NCBI RefSeq assembly: GCF_900168195.1
Contig: NZ_FUYX01000006.1
Span: forward strand, 124,001-188,000
DNA from: Allobosea thiooxidans
GTDB taxonomy: Bacteria > Pseudomonadota > Alphaproteobacteria > Rhizobiales > Beijerinckiaceae
Direction: 5' to 3'
DNA: 64,000 nucleotides
The notes beneath the pieces were generated by a model that saw only the letters and a list, made by a program, of their open reading frames with translations, made no database searches and was not told where the DNA came from. A program made the translations under genes and the position numbers. This document shows positions 28,315 through 37,086 of this stretch, piece by piece (position 1 is the stretch's first letter; the number at the start of each line of letters is the position of its first letter).

Positions 28315-28827
28315 ATGTCCCTGGCCCAGATCGTCATGCTCGGCGTCTTTCCTTTCGCCATGGCCTATGCCGCTGCGAGCGACCTGGTCTCGATGACGAT
28401 CTCGAACCGGCTCTGCCTGTTCCTTGTCGGGAGCTTCGCGGTCTGCTCTGTCCTGCTCGGTCTGAGCCCGGTTGCGATCGGCTGGCACCTCGCCGCCGGA
28501 GCGCTGGTCCTGGTCGTGACCTTCAGTCTCTTCGCCGCCGGCTGGATCGGTGGCGGCGACGCCAAGCTCGCCGCCGCGACGGCGCTCTGGTTCGGCTTCG
28601 ACCAGCTGATGCCCTATCTGCTGATCGCAGCCGTCCTCGGCGGCCTGCTCACGCTGCTCATCCTGCGGTTGCGGTCGCACCCATTGCCCGCGCTGGCGGA
28701 AAACTGGAGCTGGGCGCGGCGGCTGCACGCCGCCAATGAAGGCGTGCCCTACGGCATCGCCCTCGCTTTCGCCGCGCTGCTGGTGCTACCGGACACCGCG
28801 ATCTGGCACGCAGCGATCGGCGCCTGA
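28315..28827 (+). CDS. cpaA: Tad prepilin peptidase CpaA
   Basis: A 170-residue polytopic aspartic peptidase (A24 family) that cleaves Flp and the pseudopilins at the inner membrane. The first catalytic Asp is in AAASDLVSMTISNR and the second in GWIGGGDAKLAAA, both in the expected loops; about five membrane helices surround them. There is no N-methylase domain, as usual for CpaA/TadV. In-frame starts exist at 28276 and 28291; the ATG at 28315 follows GCGGAG by eight bases and fits family length. Confidence 0.9.
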   Translation: MSLAQIVMLGVFPFAMAYAAASDLVSMTISNRLCLFLVGSFAVCSVLLGLSPVAIGWHLAAGALVLVVTFSLFAAGWIGGGDAKLAAATALWFGFDQLMPYLLIAAVLGGLLTLLILRLRSHPLPALAENWSWARRLHAANEGVPYGIALAFAALLVLPDTAIWHAAIGA

Positions 28828-28875
28828 AAGAGGCCCCGTGCCGCTGCGTCAGACGACGCAAAAATATACGTCCGA

Positions 28876-28891
28876 TTAACCATAAGTTGAC
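28876..28891 (+). promoter_or_regulatory. CtrA-like box upstream of cpaB
   Basis: TTAACCATAAGTTGAC agrees with the CtrA consensus TTAACCATTTGTTAAC at 13 of 16 positions, including a perfect first half-site and the seven-base gap. It is 60 bases before the cpaB ATG, a promoter-proximal position. This suggests that cpaBCDEF-tadBC has its own cell-cycle-linked promoter. Confidence 0.6.
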
Positions 28892-28950
28892 GTTTCGCGA
28901 CGACGATCCGGCAAGAGGGCCAACCCCGCTTGGCCGAGGATCGAACGTCG

Positions 28951-29727
28951 ATGAGTCCCGCACGCATCATCATTCTCGTGGTCGCGCTGGCTGCAGGCCT
29001 CGGCGCGGCCCTGCTGGCCTCGGGTCCTTCGAAGGCGCCGGCGCCGGTGGCCAAGATCGAGCCGGCCCCGACCGTGCCCGTGCTGGTCGCGGCGAGCGAT
29101 ATCCCCGTCGGCAACACGGTAACCGCCGCAGATCTGCGCTGGCTCGACTGGCCGCTCGCCAGCGTCCCCGGCGGCGTCATCCGCAAGGACGAGGCTCCCG
29201 AGGCCGAAAAGGAGATCGCCGGCCAGGTCGCCCGCTACGCGCTGCTCGGCGCCGAACCGATCCGCCGCGAGAAGCTGATCAGGACGGACGGAACCGGCTT
29301 CCTCTCCGCCGTACTGCCCTCCGGCATGCGCGCCGTGGCGATCAGCACCGACAGCCGCGGCGCCAATACGGCCGGCGGCTTCATCCTGCCCAACGACCGC
29401 GTCGACGTGATCGGCACCAGCCGCGAAGAGGGTGGCCGCGGAAATCAGGACTATTTCAGCCAGACGATCCTGCGCAACATCCGGGTGCTCGCGATCGGCC
29501 AGAACATCCAGGAGCGCAACGGCGAGAAGGTCGTGATCGGCGAGACCGCGACGCTGGAAGTCGAGCCCGGCCAGGTCGAAATCCTGACCCAGGCCCAGAA
29601 GACCGGCAGCCTCTCGCTCGCCCTCCGCAGCCTCAAGGATGCCGGCGAAACGGCACAGTCCACCCAGGCGGACACAGCCATGACGCTCGTGCGCTACGGT
29701 ATCACCTCGAAGAGCGCCAAACCATGA
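28951..29727 (+). CDS. cpaB: Flp pilus assembly protein CpaB (RcpC)
   Basis: A 258-residue periplasmic protein anchored by an N-terminal helix (ARIIILVVALAAGLGAALLA). Two SAF/beta-clip-like domains follow: VPVLVAASDIPVGNTVTAADLRW and GMRAVAISTDSRGANTAGGFILPNDRVDV (each partly quoted) are the recognisable segments. It is thought to link the CpaC secretin to the cell wall. The ATG at 28951 is preferred to a TTG seven codons earlier. Its stop overlaps the cpaC start. Confidence 0.9.
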   Translation: MSPARIIILVVALAAGLGAALLASGPSKAPAPVAKIEPAPTVPVLVAASDIPVGNTVTAADLRWLDWPLASVPGGVIRKDEAPEAEKEIAGQVARYALLGAEPIRREKLIRTDGTGFLSAVLPSGMRAVAISTDSRGANTAGGFILPNDRVDVIGTSREEGGRGNQDYFSQTILRNIRVLAIGQNIQERNGEKVVIGETATLEVEPGQVEILTQAQKTGSLSLALRSLKDAGETAQSTQADTAMTLVRYGITSKSAKP

Positions 29728-31163
29728 CCGGCCCCCTCCTGCGCCTCGCGACCGCACTCGCCCTCGTCCTCTCCGCCAGCACCGCCATCGCCCAGTCGAA
29801 CAGCAGCCCGACCCCGCTGCTCAATGTCGGCACGAGCGAGCATGCGATCTCGCGCAAGCTCGACCTCTCGATCGGCCGGTCGCTGATCGTCGAGTTGCCG
29901 CGGGACGCGAAGGAGGTGTTCGTCGCCAATCCGAAGGTCGCCAACGCCGTCGTCCGGACAGCCCGCAAGCTCTTCGTCATCGGCATCGCCGATGGCGCGA
30001 CCTCGATGTTCGTCATGGACGCCGAGGGCCGGCAGATCACCGCGCTGGAGATCAATGTCGGGCGCGACCTCAACGTGCTGCGCCAGACGCTGCGCACCGC
30101 GCTGCCGAACTCGCAGATCGAGATCAAGCCGGCCGGCGATTCGATCCTGCTCATCGGGACCGTGCCCAATGCCTCCGAGGCGACGCAGGCCGTCGACATC
30201 GCCAATGCCTTCGTCGGCGTCTCCGACAAGTCGAACGCCAAGGGCGCGGTAATCAACTCGCTGACGATCCGCGACCGCGACCAGATCATGGTCAAGGTCA
30301 CGGTGTCGGAAGTCTCCCGCAAGGCGATCAAGCAGCTCGGCATCAATTCGAGCGGCGAATGGAAGCTCGGCAATTTCTCGATCGCGCCCAGGATCGACAA
30401 CCCGTTCTCGCTCTCGCCGCAGGCGCTGTCGGCGACCGCGATCGGCGCCGGCATCGGCAACTCGCAGAACTTCACCCTGAGGGCGCTGGAACGCGCCGGC
30501 CTGGCGCGCGTATTGGCCGAGCCGACCGTCACGGCGGTCTCGGGTGAGAGCGCCAAGTTCACCGCCGGCGGCGAGGTCCCGGTGCCGAGCGGCTACAGCT
30601 GCGACCCGACCAAGGGCATCTGCACGATCGGCGTCAACTACAAGCCGATCGGCGTCGCGCTCAACTTCACGCCGATCGTGCTCTCGGCCAACAAGATCAG
30701 CATGCGGATCGCCACCGAGGTCACCGAACTCGACTTCGAGAACCAGATCGTGCTCCAGGGCGCGCCCGGCCAGCCCTCCGTCACGGTGCCGGCCTTCCGC
30801 GTGCGCAAGTCCGACACCACCGTCGAACTGCCCTCGGGCGGCACGTTGGCGACCGCCGGCCTGATCCAGCGCGTCTCGAAAACCTCGATCAACGGGCTGC
30901 CCGGCCTTATGAACCTGCCGATCATCGGCGCGCTGTTTCGCTCGCGCGACTATCAGCGCGAGGAGACCGAGCTGATGATCACGGCCACCCCCTACATCGC
31001 CAAGCCGATGCAGCCTACCGAGGTCCAGCGGCCGGATGACGGCTTCGTCGATTCGCATGACGCGCAGGCGATCCTGCTCGGCCGCCTGAACAAGCTCTAT
31101 GGCAGCGGCGGCGGCCCGATCCCGCAGGCCTACAAGGGCCGCGTCGGCTTCATCGCCGACTGA
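29724..31163 (+). CDS. cpaC: Tad pilus secretin CpaC (RcpA)
   Basis: A 479-residue outer-membrane secretin through which the Flp pilus passes. After a signal peptide (LATALALVLSASTAIAQ), the N-terminal domain spans about residues 30-130 (VELPRDAKEVFVANPKVANAVV), a BON-like stretch follows, and the secretin domain covers about 240-430 with VLAEPTVTAVSGESAKFTAGGE and the typical late segment GLPGLMNLPIIGALFRS. A Cys pair in SCDPTKGICTI may form a disulfide. The ATGA overlap with cpaB indicates translational coupling. Confidence 0.95.
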   Translation: MTGPLLRLATALALVLSASTAIAQSNSSPTPLLNVGTSEHAISRKLDLSIGRSLIVELPRDAKEVFVANPKVANAVVRTARKLFVIGIADGATSMFVMDAEGRQITALEINVGRDLNVLRQTLRTALPNSQIEIKPAGDSILLIGTVPNASEATQAVDIANAFVGVSDKSNAKGAVINSLTIRDRDQIMVKVTVSEVSRKAIKQLGINSSGEWKLGNFSIAPRIDNPFSLSPQALSATAIGAGIGNSQNFTLRALERAGLARVLAEPTVTAVSGESAKFTAGGEVPVPSGYSCDPTKGICTIGVNYKPIGVALNFTPIVLSANKISMRIATEVTELDFENQIVLQGAPGQPSVTVPAFRVRKSDTTVELPSGGTLATAGLIQRVSKTSINGLPGLMNLPIIGALFRSRDYQREETELMITATPYIAKPMQPTEVQRPDDGFVDSHDAQAILLGRLNKLYGSGGGPIPQAYKGRVGFIAD

Positions 31164-31180
31164 TCGAACGCAATCGCCAG

Positions 31181-31945
31181 ATGATGGACGGTCCGACCAT
31201 GACGGCTCCCTCACACAGCAGAACCAGCCGGACGCGACTCGCCGCCGCGGCGCTGAGCCTGGCCGCGCTGCTCGGCGGCTGCGCCAGCAAGAGCGCCCAG
31301 AGCGACCCGCCGAACATGGCCCCGCCGGATGTGCGCGAACGGCACCCGATCGTGCTGCGCGACGCGCCGCGCTCGCTCGACGTCTTCGTCGGCCGCTCCG
31401 CCGGGCGGCTCGACATCCGCCAGGCGGAGGACGTCGCCGAATTCGCCCGCGAATATCGCCGCACCGGCAAGGGCGGGCTGGTCGCGCAGGTGCCGACCGG
31501 CAGCCGCCGCGAGCATGCGACGCGCGACACCCTCGCCGGCATCCGGGCGGAACTCGCCCGCAACGGCGTCGCGCCGGGAGCCTTGAGCGTCCGCAGCTAC
31601 CCCGTCGAGGATCCCGGCCTCGCCTCGCCGATCCGCCTGACCTTCGCCTCGCTGCAGGCGGGCCTGCCGCATCAATGCGGGCAATGGCCGACCGATCTCG
31701 GCGTCTCGGAGTTCAAGTTCAGCGCCTCGAACGAACCCTACTGGAACCTCGGCTGCGCCTCGCAGGCGACGCTGGCGGCGCAGGTCGCCGATCCGCTCGA
31801 TCTCGTGCGGGCGCGCAACGAGGGGCGCCCCGACATCGTCAAGCGCATGGGCGCCATCACCAAGATCCGCCAGGGCCAGGATCCCTCGACCGAGTATCGG
31901 CAGGCGACGCCGCAGATCAACTCCACGGTCGGAGGCAGTAACTGA
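31181..31945 (+). CDS. cpaD: Tad pilus lipoprotein CpaD
   Basis: A protein of about 254 residues with a lipobox (LLGGC) after an Ala/Leu helix, belonging to the CpaD family, an outer-membrane lipoprotein that helps secretin assembly. The family segments HPIVLRDAPRSLDVF, GLVAQVPTGS and the Cys-containing QCGQWPTDLG and NLGCASQATLAAQVADP are present. Starts at 31181, 31184 and 31199 are all possible and give similar signal peptides. The stop shares one base with the cpaE start. Confidence 0.92.
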   Translation: MMDGPTMTAPSHSRTSRTRLAAAALSLAALLGGCASKSAQSDPPNMAPPDVRERHPIVLRDAPRSLDVFVGRSAGRLDIRQAEDVAEFAREYRRTGKGGLVAQVPTGSRREHATRDTLAGIRAELARNGVAPGALSVRSYPVEDPGLASPIRLTFASLQAGLPHQCGQWPTDLGVSEFKFSASNEPYWNLGCASQATLAAQVADPLDLVRARNEGRPDIVKRMGAITKIRQGQDPSTEYRQATPQINSTVGGSN

Positions 31946-33210
31946 TGCAGCCCGAGGTCAACGAAACCCCGGCGATGGATCTGCCTGGCGAAGAGATCAT
32001 CGCGCCGCTGCCGCGCATCACCCTGCAGGCCTTCTGCGAGACGCCCGCCGTGGCCGCGACGATGCAGGCCGCGGTGGCCGACCGGCGCATGGACAAGGCG
32101 CATGCCCGCATCCAGATGGGCGGGCCGGCCGCCGCCGTCGAGGCCTACCGCACCGCGCCGACACCCAACATCATCGTGCTGGAGACCGTGTCCGATCCGG
32201 CGACGCTGGTCAGCCATCTCGAAGCGCTGTCGGAAAGCTGCGACGCCGGCACCAAGGTCATCGTCGTCGGCCATGTCAACGACGTGCAGCTCTACCGGGA
32301 CCTGATCCGGCGTGGCGTCAGCGAGTATCTGATCGCGCCGCTGGGGACGCTGGATCTGCTGCGCAGCCTCTCCGAACTCTATGTCGCGCCGGACGCCCGC
32401 AACCTCGGTCGCGTCATCGCGGTGATGGGCGCCAAGGGCGGCGTCGGCGCCTCGACGGTGGCGCACAACGTCTCCTGGGCGATCGCGCGCCATCTCGATG
32501 CCTCGACCGTGATCGTCGATCTCGACATCGCCTACGGCACCGCCGGCCTCAACTTCAACCAGGACCCGCCGCAGGGCATCGCCGAGGCAGTCTTCGCGCC
32601 GGAACGCCTCGATTCCAACCTGCTCGACCGGCTGCTGTCGCGCTGCTCCGACAACCTGGCGCTGCTCGCCGCCCCGGCGGTCCTCGACCGCACCGTGGAC
32701 CTCGATGAAGATGCGCTCGAGCAGCTCCTCGATCTGCTGCGCGCCAGCGTCCCGTGCATCGTGCTCGACGTGCCGCACCAGTGGAGCAGCTGGGTCAGGC
32801 GCACGCTGCTCAGCGCCGACGAGATCGTCGTCGTGGCCGAGCCGGAGCTCGCCTCGCTGCGCAATGCCAAGAACCTCGTCGACCTGTCGCGTGCCACGCG
32901 CCCCAACGACGCTGTGGCTCGGCTCGTGCTCAACCAGGTCGGCATGCCGAAGCGCCCGGAGATCGCGGCCGGCGAGTTCGCCAAGGCGCTGGGCGTCGAG
33001 GTGCTCTGCGCCATCCCCTTCGATGCCCAGCTCTTCGGCACCGCCGCGAACAACGGCCAGATGATCGCCGAGGTCCAGGCCGGCGGCAAGGCGAGCGAGG
33101 CCTTCACCCAGATCGCGAGCGCCCTGACGGGACGCGGCGAGGCCAAGCGGAGCCGGCGCAGCCTGCTCGAGCCCATCGTCGCGAAGCTGAAGCGGCGCAA
33201 GGCCTCGTGA
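31945..33210 (+). CDS. cpaE: Pilus assembly ATPase-like protein CpaE (TadZ)
   Basis: A 421-residue protein of the MinD/ParA superfamily that places the pilus machinery at the cell pole. A degenerate receiver-like domain (about 25-140, with NIIVLETVSD and KVIVVGHVNDV) is followed by the ATPase domain with VMGAKGGVGASTVAHN, where the canonical second Lys of the deviant Walker A is replaced, a known trait of CpaE proteins, and VIVDLDIAYGTAG. The tail is basic (KLKRRKAS). Confidence 0.93.
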   Translation: MQPEVNETPAMDLPGEEIIAPLPRITLQAFCETPAVAATMQAAVADRRMDKAHARIQMGGPAAAVEAYRTAPTPNIIVLETVSDPATLVSHLEALSESCDAGTKVIVVGHVNDVQLYRDLIRRGVSEYLIAPLGTLDLLRSLSELYVAPDARNLGRVIAVMGAKGGVGASTVAHNVSWAIARHLDASTVIVDLDIAYGTAGLNFNQDPPQGIAEAVFAPERLDSNLLDRLLSRCSDNLALLAAPAVLDRTVDLDEDALEQLLDLLRASVPCIVLDVPHQWSSWVRRTLLSADEIVVVAEPELASLRNAKNLVDLSRATRPNDAVARLVLNQVGMPKRPEIAAGEFAKALGVEVLCAIPFDAQLFGTAANNGQMIAEVQAGGKASEAFTQIASALTGRGEAKRSRRSLLEPIVAKLKRRKAS

Positions 33211-33255
33211 TGGCGGGCGCGCGCCGCGGGGCGTTCTGCTTGGGAGTGAGCTGAG

Positions 33256-34704
33256 ATGTTCGGCAAGCGATCCGCCGGCGCGACCGCCGCGCCGAGCCTG
33301 AGCCCGAGAGGCCCTGCCGCCCTGCAGCCGGCCCCGCGCAACAAGCCCGAGCCGATCCAGCCGGCCGTGGAGGATCGCCGGAGCGTGCCTGCCGAAACGG
33401 CAGCGCGTTCCGAAGAATACTATCAGATGAAGAGCATGATCTTCGGGGCGCTGATCGAGGCGATCGATCTGTCGCAGCTCGCGAAGCTCGACTCCGAATC
33501 GGCGCGCGAGGAAATCCGCGACATCATCAACGAGATCATCTCGCTGAAGAACGTCGTGCTCTCGATCGCGGAGCAGGAGGAGCTGCTCGACGACATCTGC
33601 AACGACGTCCTCGGCTATGGCCCGCTCGAGCCGCTGCTGGCACGCGACGACATCGCGGACATCATGGTCAACGGCGCCGGGCGCACCTTCATCGAGACCG
33701 GCGGCAAGATCCAGCTTACGAATATCCGCTTCCGCGACAACGCGCAGCTGATGAACATCTGCCAGCGCATCGTCAGCCAGGTCGGCCGACGCGTCGACGA
33801 GAGCTCGCCGATCTGCGACGCCCGCCTCGCCGACGGCTCGCGCGTCAACGTGATTGCACCGCCGCTGGCGATCGACGGCCCCGCGCTCACGATCCGCAAG
33901 TTCAGGAAGGACAAACTCACCCTCGACCAGATCACCCGGTTCGGCGCGATCTCGCCGCCGGGCGCCGAGATCCTGAAGATCATCGGCCGGGTGCGCTGCA
34001 ACGTCGTGATCTCGGGCGGCACGGGCTCGGGCAAGACGACGCTGCTCAACTGCCTGACGAACTATATCGACCATGACGAGCGCGTGATCACCTGCGAGGA
34101 CGCCGCCGAATTGCAGCTCCAGCAGCCGCATGTGGTGCGCCTTGAAACCCGCCCGCCCAATCTCGAGGGCACAGGCGCCGTCACCATGCGCGATCTCGTC
34201 AAGAACTGCCTGCGCATGCGCCCCGAGCGCATCATCGTCGGCGAGGTGCGCGGGCCGGAGGCCTTCGACCTGCTGCAGGCGATGAACACCGGCCATGACG
34301 GCTCGATGGGCACGCTGCACGCCAACACGCCGCGCGAATGCCTCAGCCGTATCGAATCGATGATCACCATGGGCGGCTTCTCGCTGCCCTCGAAGACGCT
34401 GCGCGAGATGATCTGCTCCTCGGTCGACGTGATCATCCAGGCTCAGCGCATGCGCGACGGCTCGCGCCGCATCACCCACATCACCGAGGTGATGGGCATG
34501 GAAGGCGAAGTGATCACGACCCAGGACCTCATGGTCTACGACGTGCTGGGCGAGGATGCGGCGGGCAAGCTCCTCGGCCGCCATCGCTCGACCGGCATCG
34601 GCCGGCCGCGCTTCTGGGAGCGTGCCCGCTATTTCGGCGAGGAACAGCGCCTGGCGGCGGCGCTCGATCAGCTCGAGCAGACGAATGAAGGCCATGTCGC
34701 CTGA
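33256..34704 (+). CDS. cpaF: Tad pilus secretion ATPase CpaF (TadA)
   Basis: A 482-residue hexameric ATPase of the VirB11/TadA type that drives pilin assembly. After a disordered Pro/Ala-rich start of about 55 residues and a helical N-domain, Walker A is SGGTGSGKTT (about 256-265), the Asp box is CEDAAELQL, Walker B is PERIIVGEVRGPEAFD, and the His box is GHDGSMGTLHANTPRE. All catalytic residues are present. It lies 45 bases after cpaE in the same operon. Confidence 0.96.
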   Translation: MFGKRSAGATAAPSLSPRGPAALQPAPRNKPEPIQPAVEDRRSVPAETAARSEEYYQMKSMIFGALIEAIDLSQLAKLDSESAREEIRDIINEIISLKNVVLSIAEQEELLDDICNDVLGYGPLEPLLARDDIADIMVNGAGRTFIETGGKIQLTNIRFRDNAQLMNICQRIVSQVGRRVDESSPICDARLADGSRVNVIAPPLAIDGPALTIRKFRKDKLTLDQITRFGAISPPGAEILKIIGRVRCNVVISGGTGSGKTTLLNCLTNYIDHDERVITCEDAAELQLQQPHVVRLETRPPNLEGTGAVTMRDLVKNCLRMRPERIIVGEVRGPEAFDLLQAMNTGHDGSMGTLHANTPRECLSRIESMITMGGFSLPSKTLREMICSSVDVIIQAQRMRDGSRRITHITEVMGMEGEVITTQDLMVYDVLGEDAAGKLLGRHRSTGIGRPRFWERARYFGEEQRLAAALDQLEQTNEGHVA

Positions 34705-34731
34705 CCGGGAGGCTTCACGGGTGCCCAGCCG

Positions 34732-35709
34732 ATGAACACGAGCACGCTCGCCGTCGCCTTCCTCGTCATGCTCGCCGTGGGCGGGGTGGTCTATGCCCTG
34801 CTCTATCCGACGCTGAGCGGGGAGAAGCGCGCCGAGAAGCGGCGCAAGGAATTCGCCGGCCCCACGGCGATGCGCGCCGTCGATCGCGAGGCGCAGATCC
34901 GGGCCAAGCGCGGGCAGGTGGCGCAGAGCCTCAAGGACATCGAAAACCGGGAGAACGCTCGCAACAAGATCACACTCGAGACCCGCATCGCCCAGGCGGG
35001 GCTGAGCTGGACGCGCCAGAAATACTACGTGATCAGCGCGATCACCGCGCTCCTGACCGGCCTGCTGCTGTGGGCCGCGAGCGCCAGCGCGATTCTCGGC
35101 GCGGTCGGCCTCTTCATCGGCGGGTTCGGCCTGCCGGCCTGGTTCCTGAAGCGCGCCAAGGCCAAGCGGCTCAAGAAGTTCGGCATCGAGTTTCCCAATG
35201 CGCTGGACGTGATCGTGCGCGGCATCAAGGCCGGCCTGCCGGTCAATGACTGCCTGCGCATCATCGCCAGCGAAGCGACCGAGCCGGTGAGGGGCGAGTT
35301 CCGTCAGATCATCGAGGCTCAGGCGCTGGGGCTTCCGCTCGCGGAGGCTGCGGTGAAGCTCTACGAGCGCATGCCCTGCGCCGAAGCGAACTTCTTCGGC
35401 ATCGTCATCGCCATCCAGCAGAAGACCGGCGGCAATCTCTCGGAAACGCTGGCGAACCTGTCGCGCGTCCTGCGCGAGCGCCGCAAGATGCGCGACAAGA
35501 TCCAGGCCGTCTCGATGGAGGCCAAGGCCTCCGCCGCCATCATCGGCGCGCTGCCTCCGACCGTCGCGGTCCTGGTCTGGCTCACGACCCCGAAATACAT
35601 CGAGCTGCTCTGGCTCACCCAGGCCGGGAAATTCGCGCTGGTCGCCGGCGCCGTCTGGATGCTGATCGGCGTCCTGGTCATGCGCAAGATGATCAATTTC
35701 GAGATCTGA
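34732..35709 (+). CDS. tadB: Tad inner-membrane platform protein TadB
   Basis: A 325-residue T2SSF-domain membrane protein. The first helix is at the N-terminus (TLAVAFLVMLAVGGVVYALLYP), a pair of helices lies near 100-140, and the cytoplasmic T2SSF domain has ALDVIVRGIKAGLPVNDCLRII and the IQQKTGGNLSETLANLSRVLRER motif. A C-terminal pair of helices ends the protein. It pairs with TadC to form the base on which CpaF acts. Confidence 0.93.
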   Translation: MNTSTLAVAFLVMLAVGGVVYALLYPTLSGEKRAEKRRKEFAGPTAMRAVDREAQIRAKRGQVAQSLKDIENRENARNKITLETRIAQAGLSWTRQKYYVISAITALLTGLLLWAASASAILGAVGLFIGGFGLPAWFLKRAKAKRLKKFGIEFPNALDVIVRGIKAGLPVNDCLRIIASEATEPVRGEFRQIIEAQALGLPLAEAAVKLYERMPCAEANFFGIVIAIQQKTGGNLSETLANLSRVLRERRKMRDKIQAVSMEAKASAAIIGALPPTVAVLVWLTTPKYIELLWLTQAGKFALVAGAVWMLIGVLVMRKMINFEI

Positions 35710-35718
35710 GGCCGCAGC

Positions 35719-36696
35719 ATGATCTCCCAGATCGTCGACAAGGCCACCGATCCCCAGTTCCTGCTGGCGCTGCTGGCCGCCGTCGCTGCGGCGGCGACGG
35801 TGCTGACCGTCGCAATCCCGCTGACCGAGGGCAACAGCCTCCAGAAGCGGATGAAGAACGTCGCGACGGAGCGCGAGAAGATCCGGGCGCGCGAACGCGA
35901 ACGGCTGAACCGCCAGAACGACAAGGTCTCGCTGCGCCAGGAGCCGAAGGCGTATATGCGCCGCATCGTCGAGCAGTTCAAACTCGGCGACTGGCTCGGC
36001 ACGGAGACGGCCAAGACCCAGCTCACCATGGCCGGCTATCGCGGCCAGCAGGCGGAGATCGCCTTCCTGTTCTTCCGCCTGGCCGTGCCGGTCGGGCTGT
36101 TCCTGTTCACCCTCTTCTACGTCTTCGTCATCAACGGCTTCGGACAGAGCGTCACGGTCCGGATCGCGATGGCGATCGGCGGTGCCTATCTCGGCATCAA
36201 GGCGCCCGAGATTTTCCTGTCCAACCAGATTTCCAAGCGGCAGGCATCGATGCGGCTCGCCTTCCCGGACGCGCTCGATCTGCTGCTGATCTGCGTCGAA
36301 TCCGGCATGTCGATCGAGCAGGCCTTCCGCAAGGTCTCGACCGAAATCGGCAGCCAGTCGGTTCCGCTGGCCGAGGAATTCGCGCTGTGCACAGCGGAGC
36401 TGTCCTATCTCGCTGACCGCAAGATCGCCTATGAGAACCTGGCGATGCGGACGGGCCTCGAAAGCGTCAAGTCGGTCTCCACCGCCCTGATCCAGGCCGA
36501 GCGCTACGGCACCCCGCTCGGCACCGCGCTGAGAACGCTCGCACAGGAAAGCCGCGACCAGCGGATGAACGCCGCCGAGAAGAAGGCGGCGGCCTTGCCG
36601 CCGAAGCTGACCGTGCCGATGATCCTGTTCTTCCTGCCGGTGCTGTTCGTGATCATCATGACACCGGCGCTGATCCAGGTCTTCAAGTGGCAGTGA
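35719..36696 (+). CDS. tadC: Tad inner-membrane platform protein TadC
   Basis: A 325-residue T2SSF-domain protein and paralogue of TadB. The signature is FPDALDLLLICVESGMSIEQAF, followed by LIQAERYGTPLGTALRTLAQESR; membrane helices lie near the N-terminus, at about 110-160 and at the C-terminus (ILFFLPVLFVIIMTPALIQVF). It is the last gene of the cpa operon and starts nine bases after tadB. Confidence 0.93.
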   Translation: MISQIVDKATDPQFLLALLAAVAAAATVLTVAIPLTEGNSLQKRMKNVATEREKIRARERERLNRQNDKVSLRQEPKAYMRRIVEQFKLGDWLGTETAKTQLTMAGYRGQQAEIAFLFFRLAVPVGLFLFTLFYVFVINGFGQSVTVRIAMAIGGAYLGIKAPEIFLSNQISKRQASMRLAFPDALDLLLICVESGMSIEQAFRKVSTEIGSQSVPLAEEFALCTAELSYLADRKIAYENLAMRTGLESVKSVSTALIQAERYGTPLGTALRTLAQESRDQRMNAAEKKAAALPPKLTVPMILFFLPVLFVIIMTPALIQVFKWQ

Positions 36697-36699
36697 GTG

Positions 36700-36723
36700 T
36701 CGATCTTATTCGAATGAGATCGA
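36700..36723 (+). terminator. Hairpin at the end of the cpa/tad operon
   Basis: A near-perfect 24-base dyad begins three bases after the tadC stop: TCGATCTTAT and ATGAGATCGA pair (one G-T) around TCGA. No T tract follows directly, but the position suggests an operon-ending structure. Confidence 0.45.
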
Positions 36724-37086
36724 TATGCGCCTGAGCGAATATAAAAAATATAATGATTTCAATATTTTAAATTAACGCCGAATGCCACAGGTAGAATCAT
36801 AGGCCGAAAGAGCCATCTGGAGCGGTCGGTTTTTGGGCGCAAGCGACAATGTGTTTTCAGTCTCACCTCAGTGAGATTGCGGCTACGATCTTCAGCGGGT
36901 CGAACACCCGGCTGAAAAATCAAGAAGGCCAGGCCTACGGCAAGCCAGCCACCCAGCACATGAATTAGCCCGATCTCGGCAAGAAGCTCGCATGCGCCTG
37001 CGGGATATCTCTCAAGGCCCCCATCCTTTGCGAGGCTCAACGCTCTTAACGTGCCCTATCCAGTCGGCAACGGGCCGTGAGCAGAC
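36724..37086. other. AT-rich intergenic stretch after tadC
   Basis: A 363-base region between convergent tadC and the patatin gene. The first part (about 36738-36775) is very AT-rich for this genome. No gene, RNA fold or clear mobile-element end was recognised. Confidence 0.5.

Noticed and set aside
31738..34695. Long minus-strand open frame opposite cpaE and cpaF
   Set aside because: Antisense to well-conserved ATPase genes; no domain or ribosome site.
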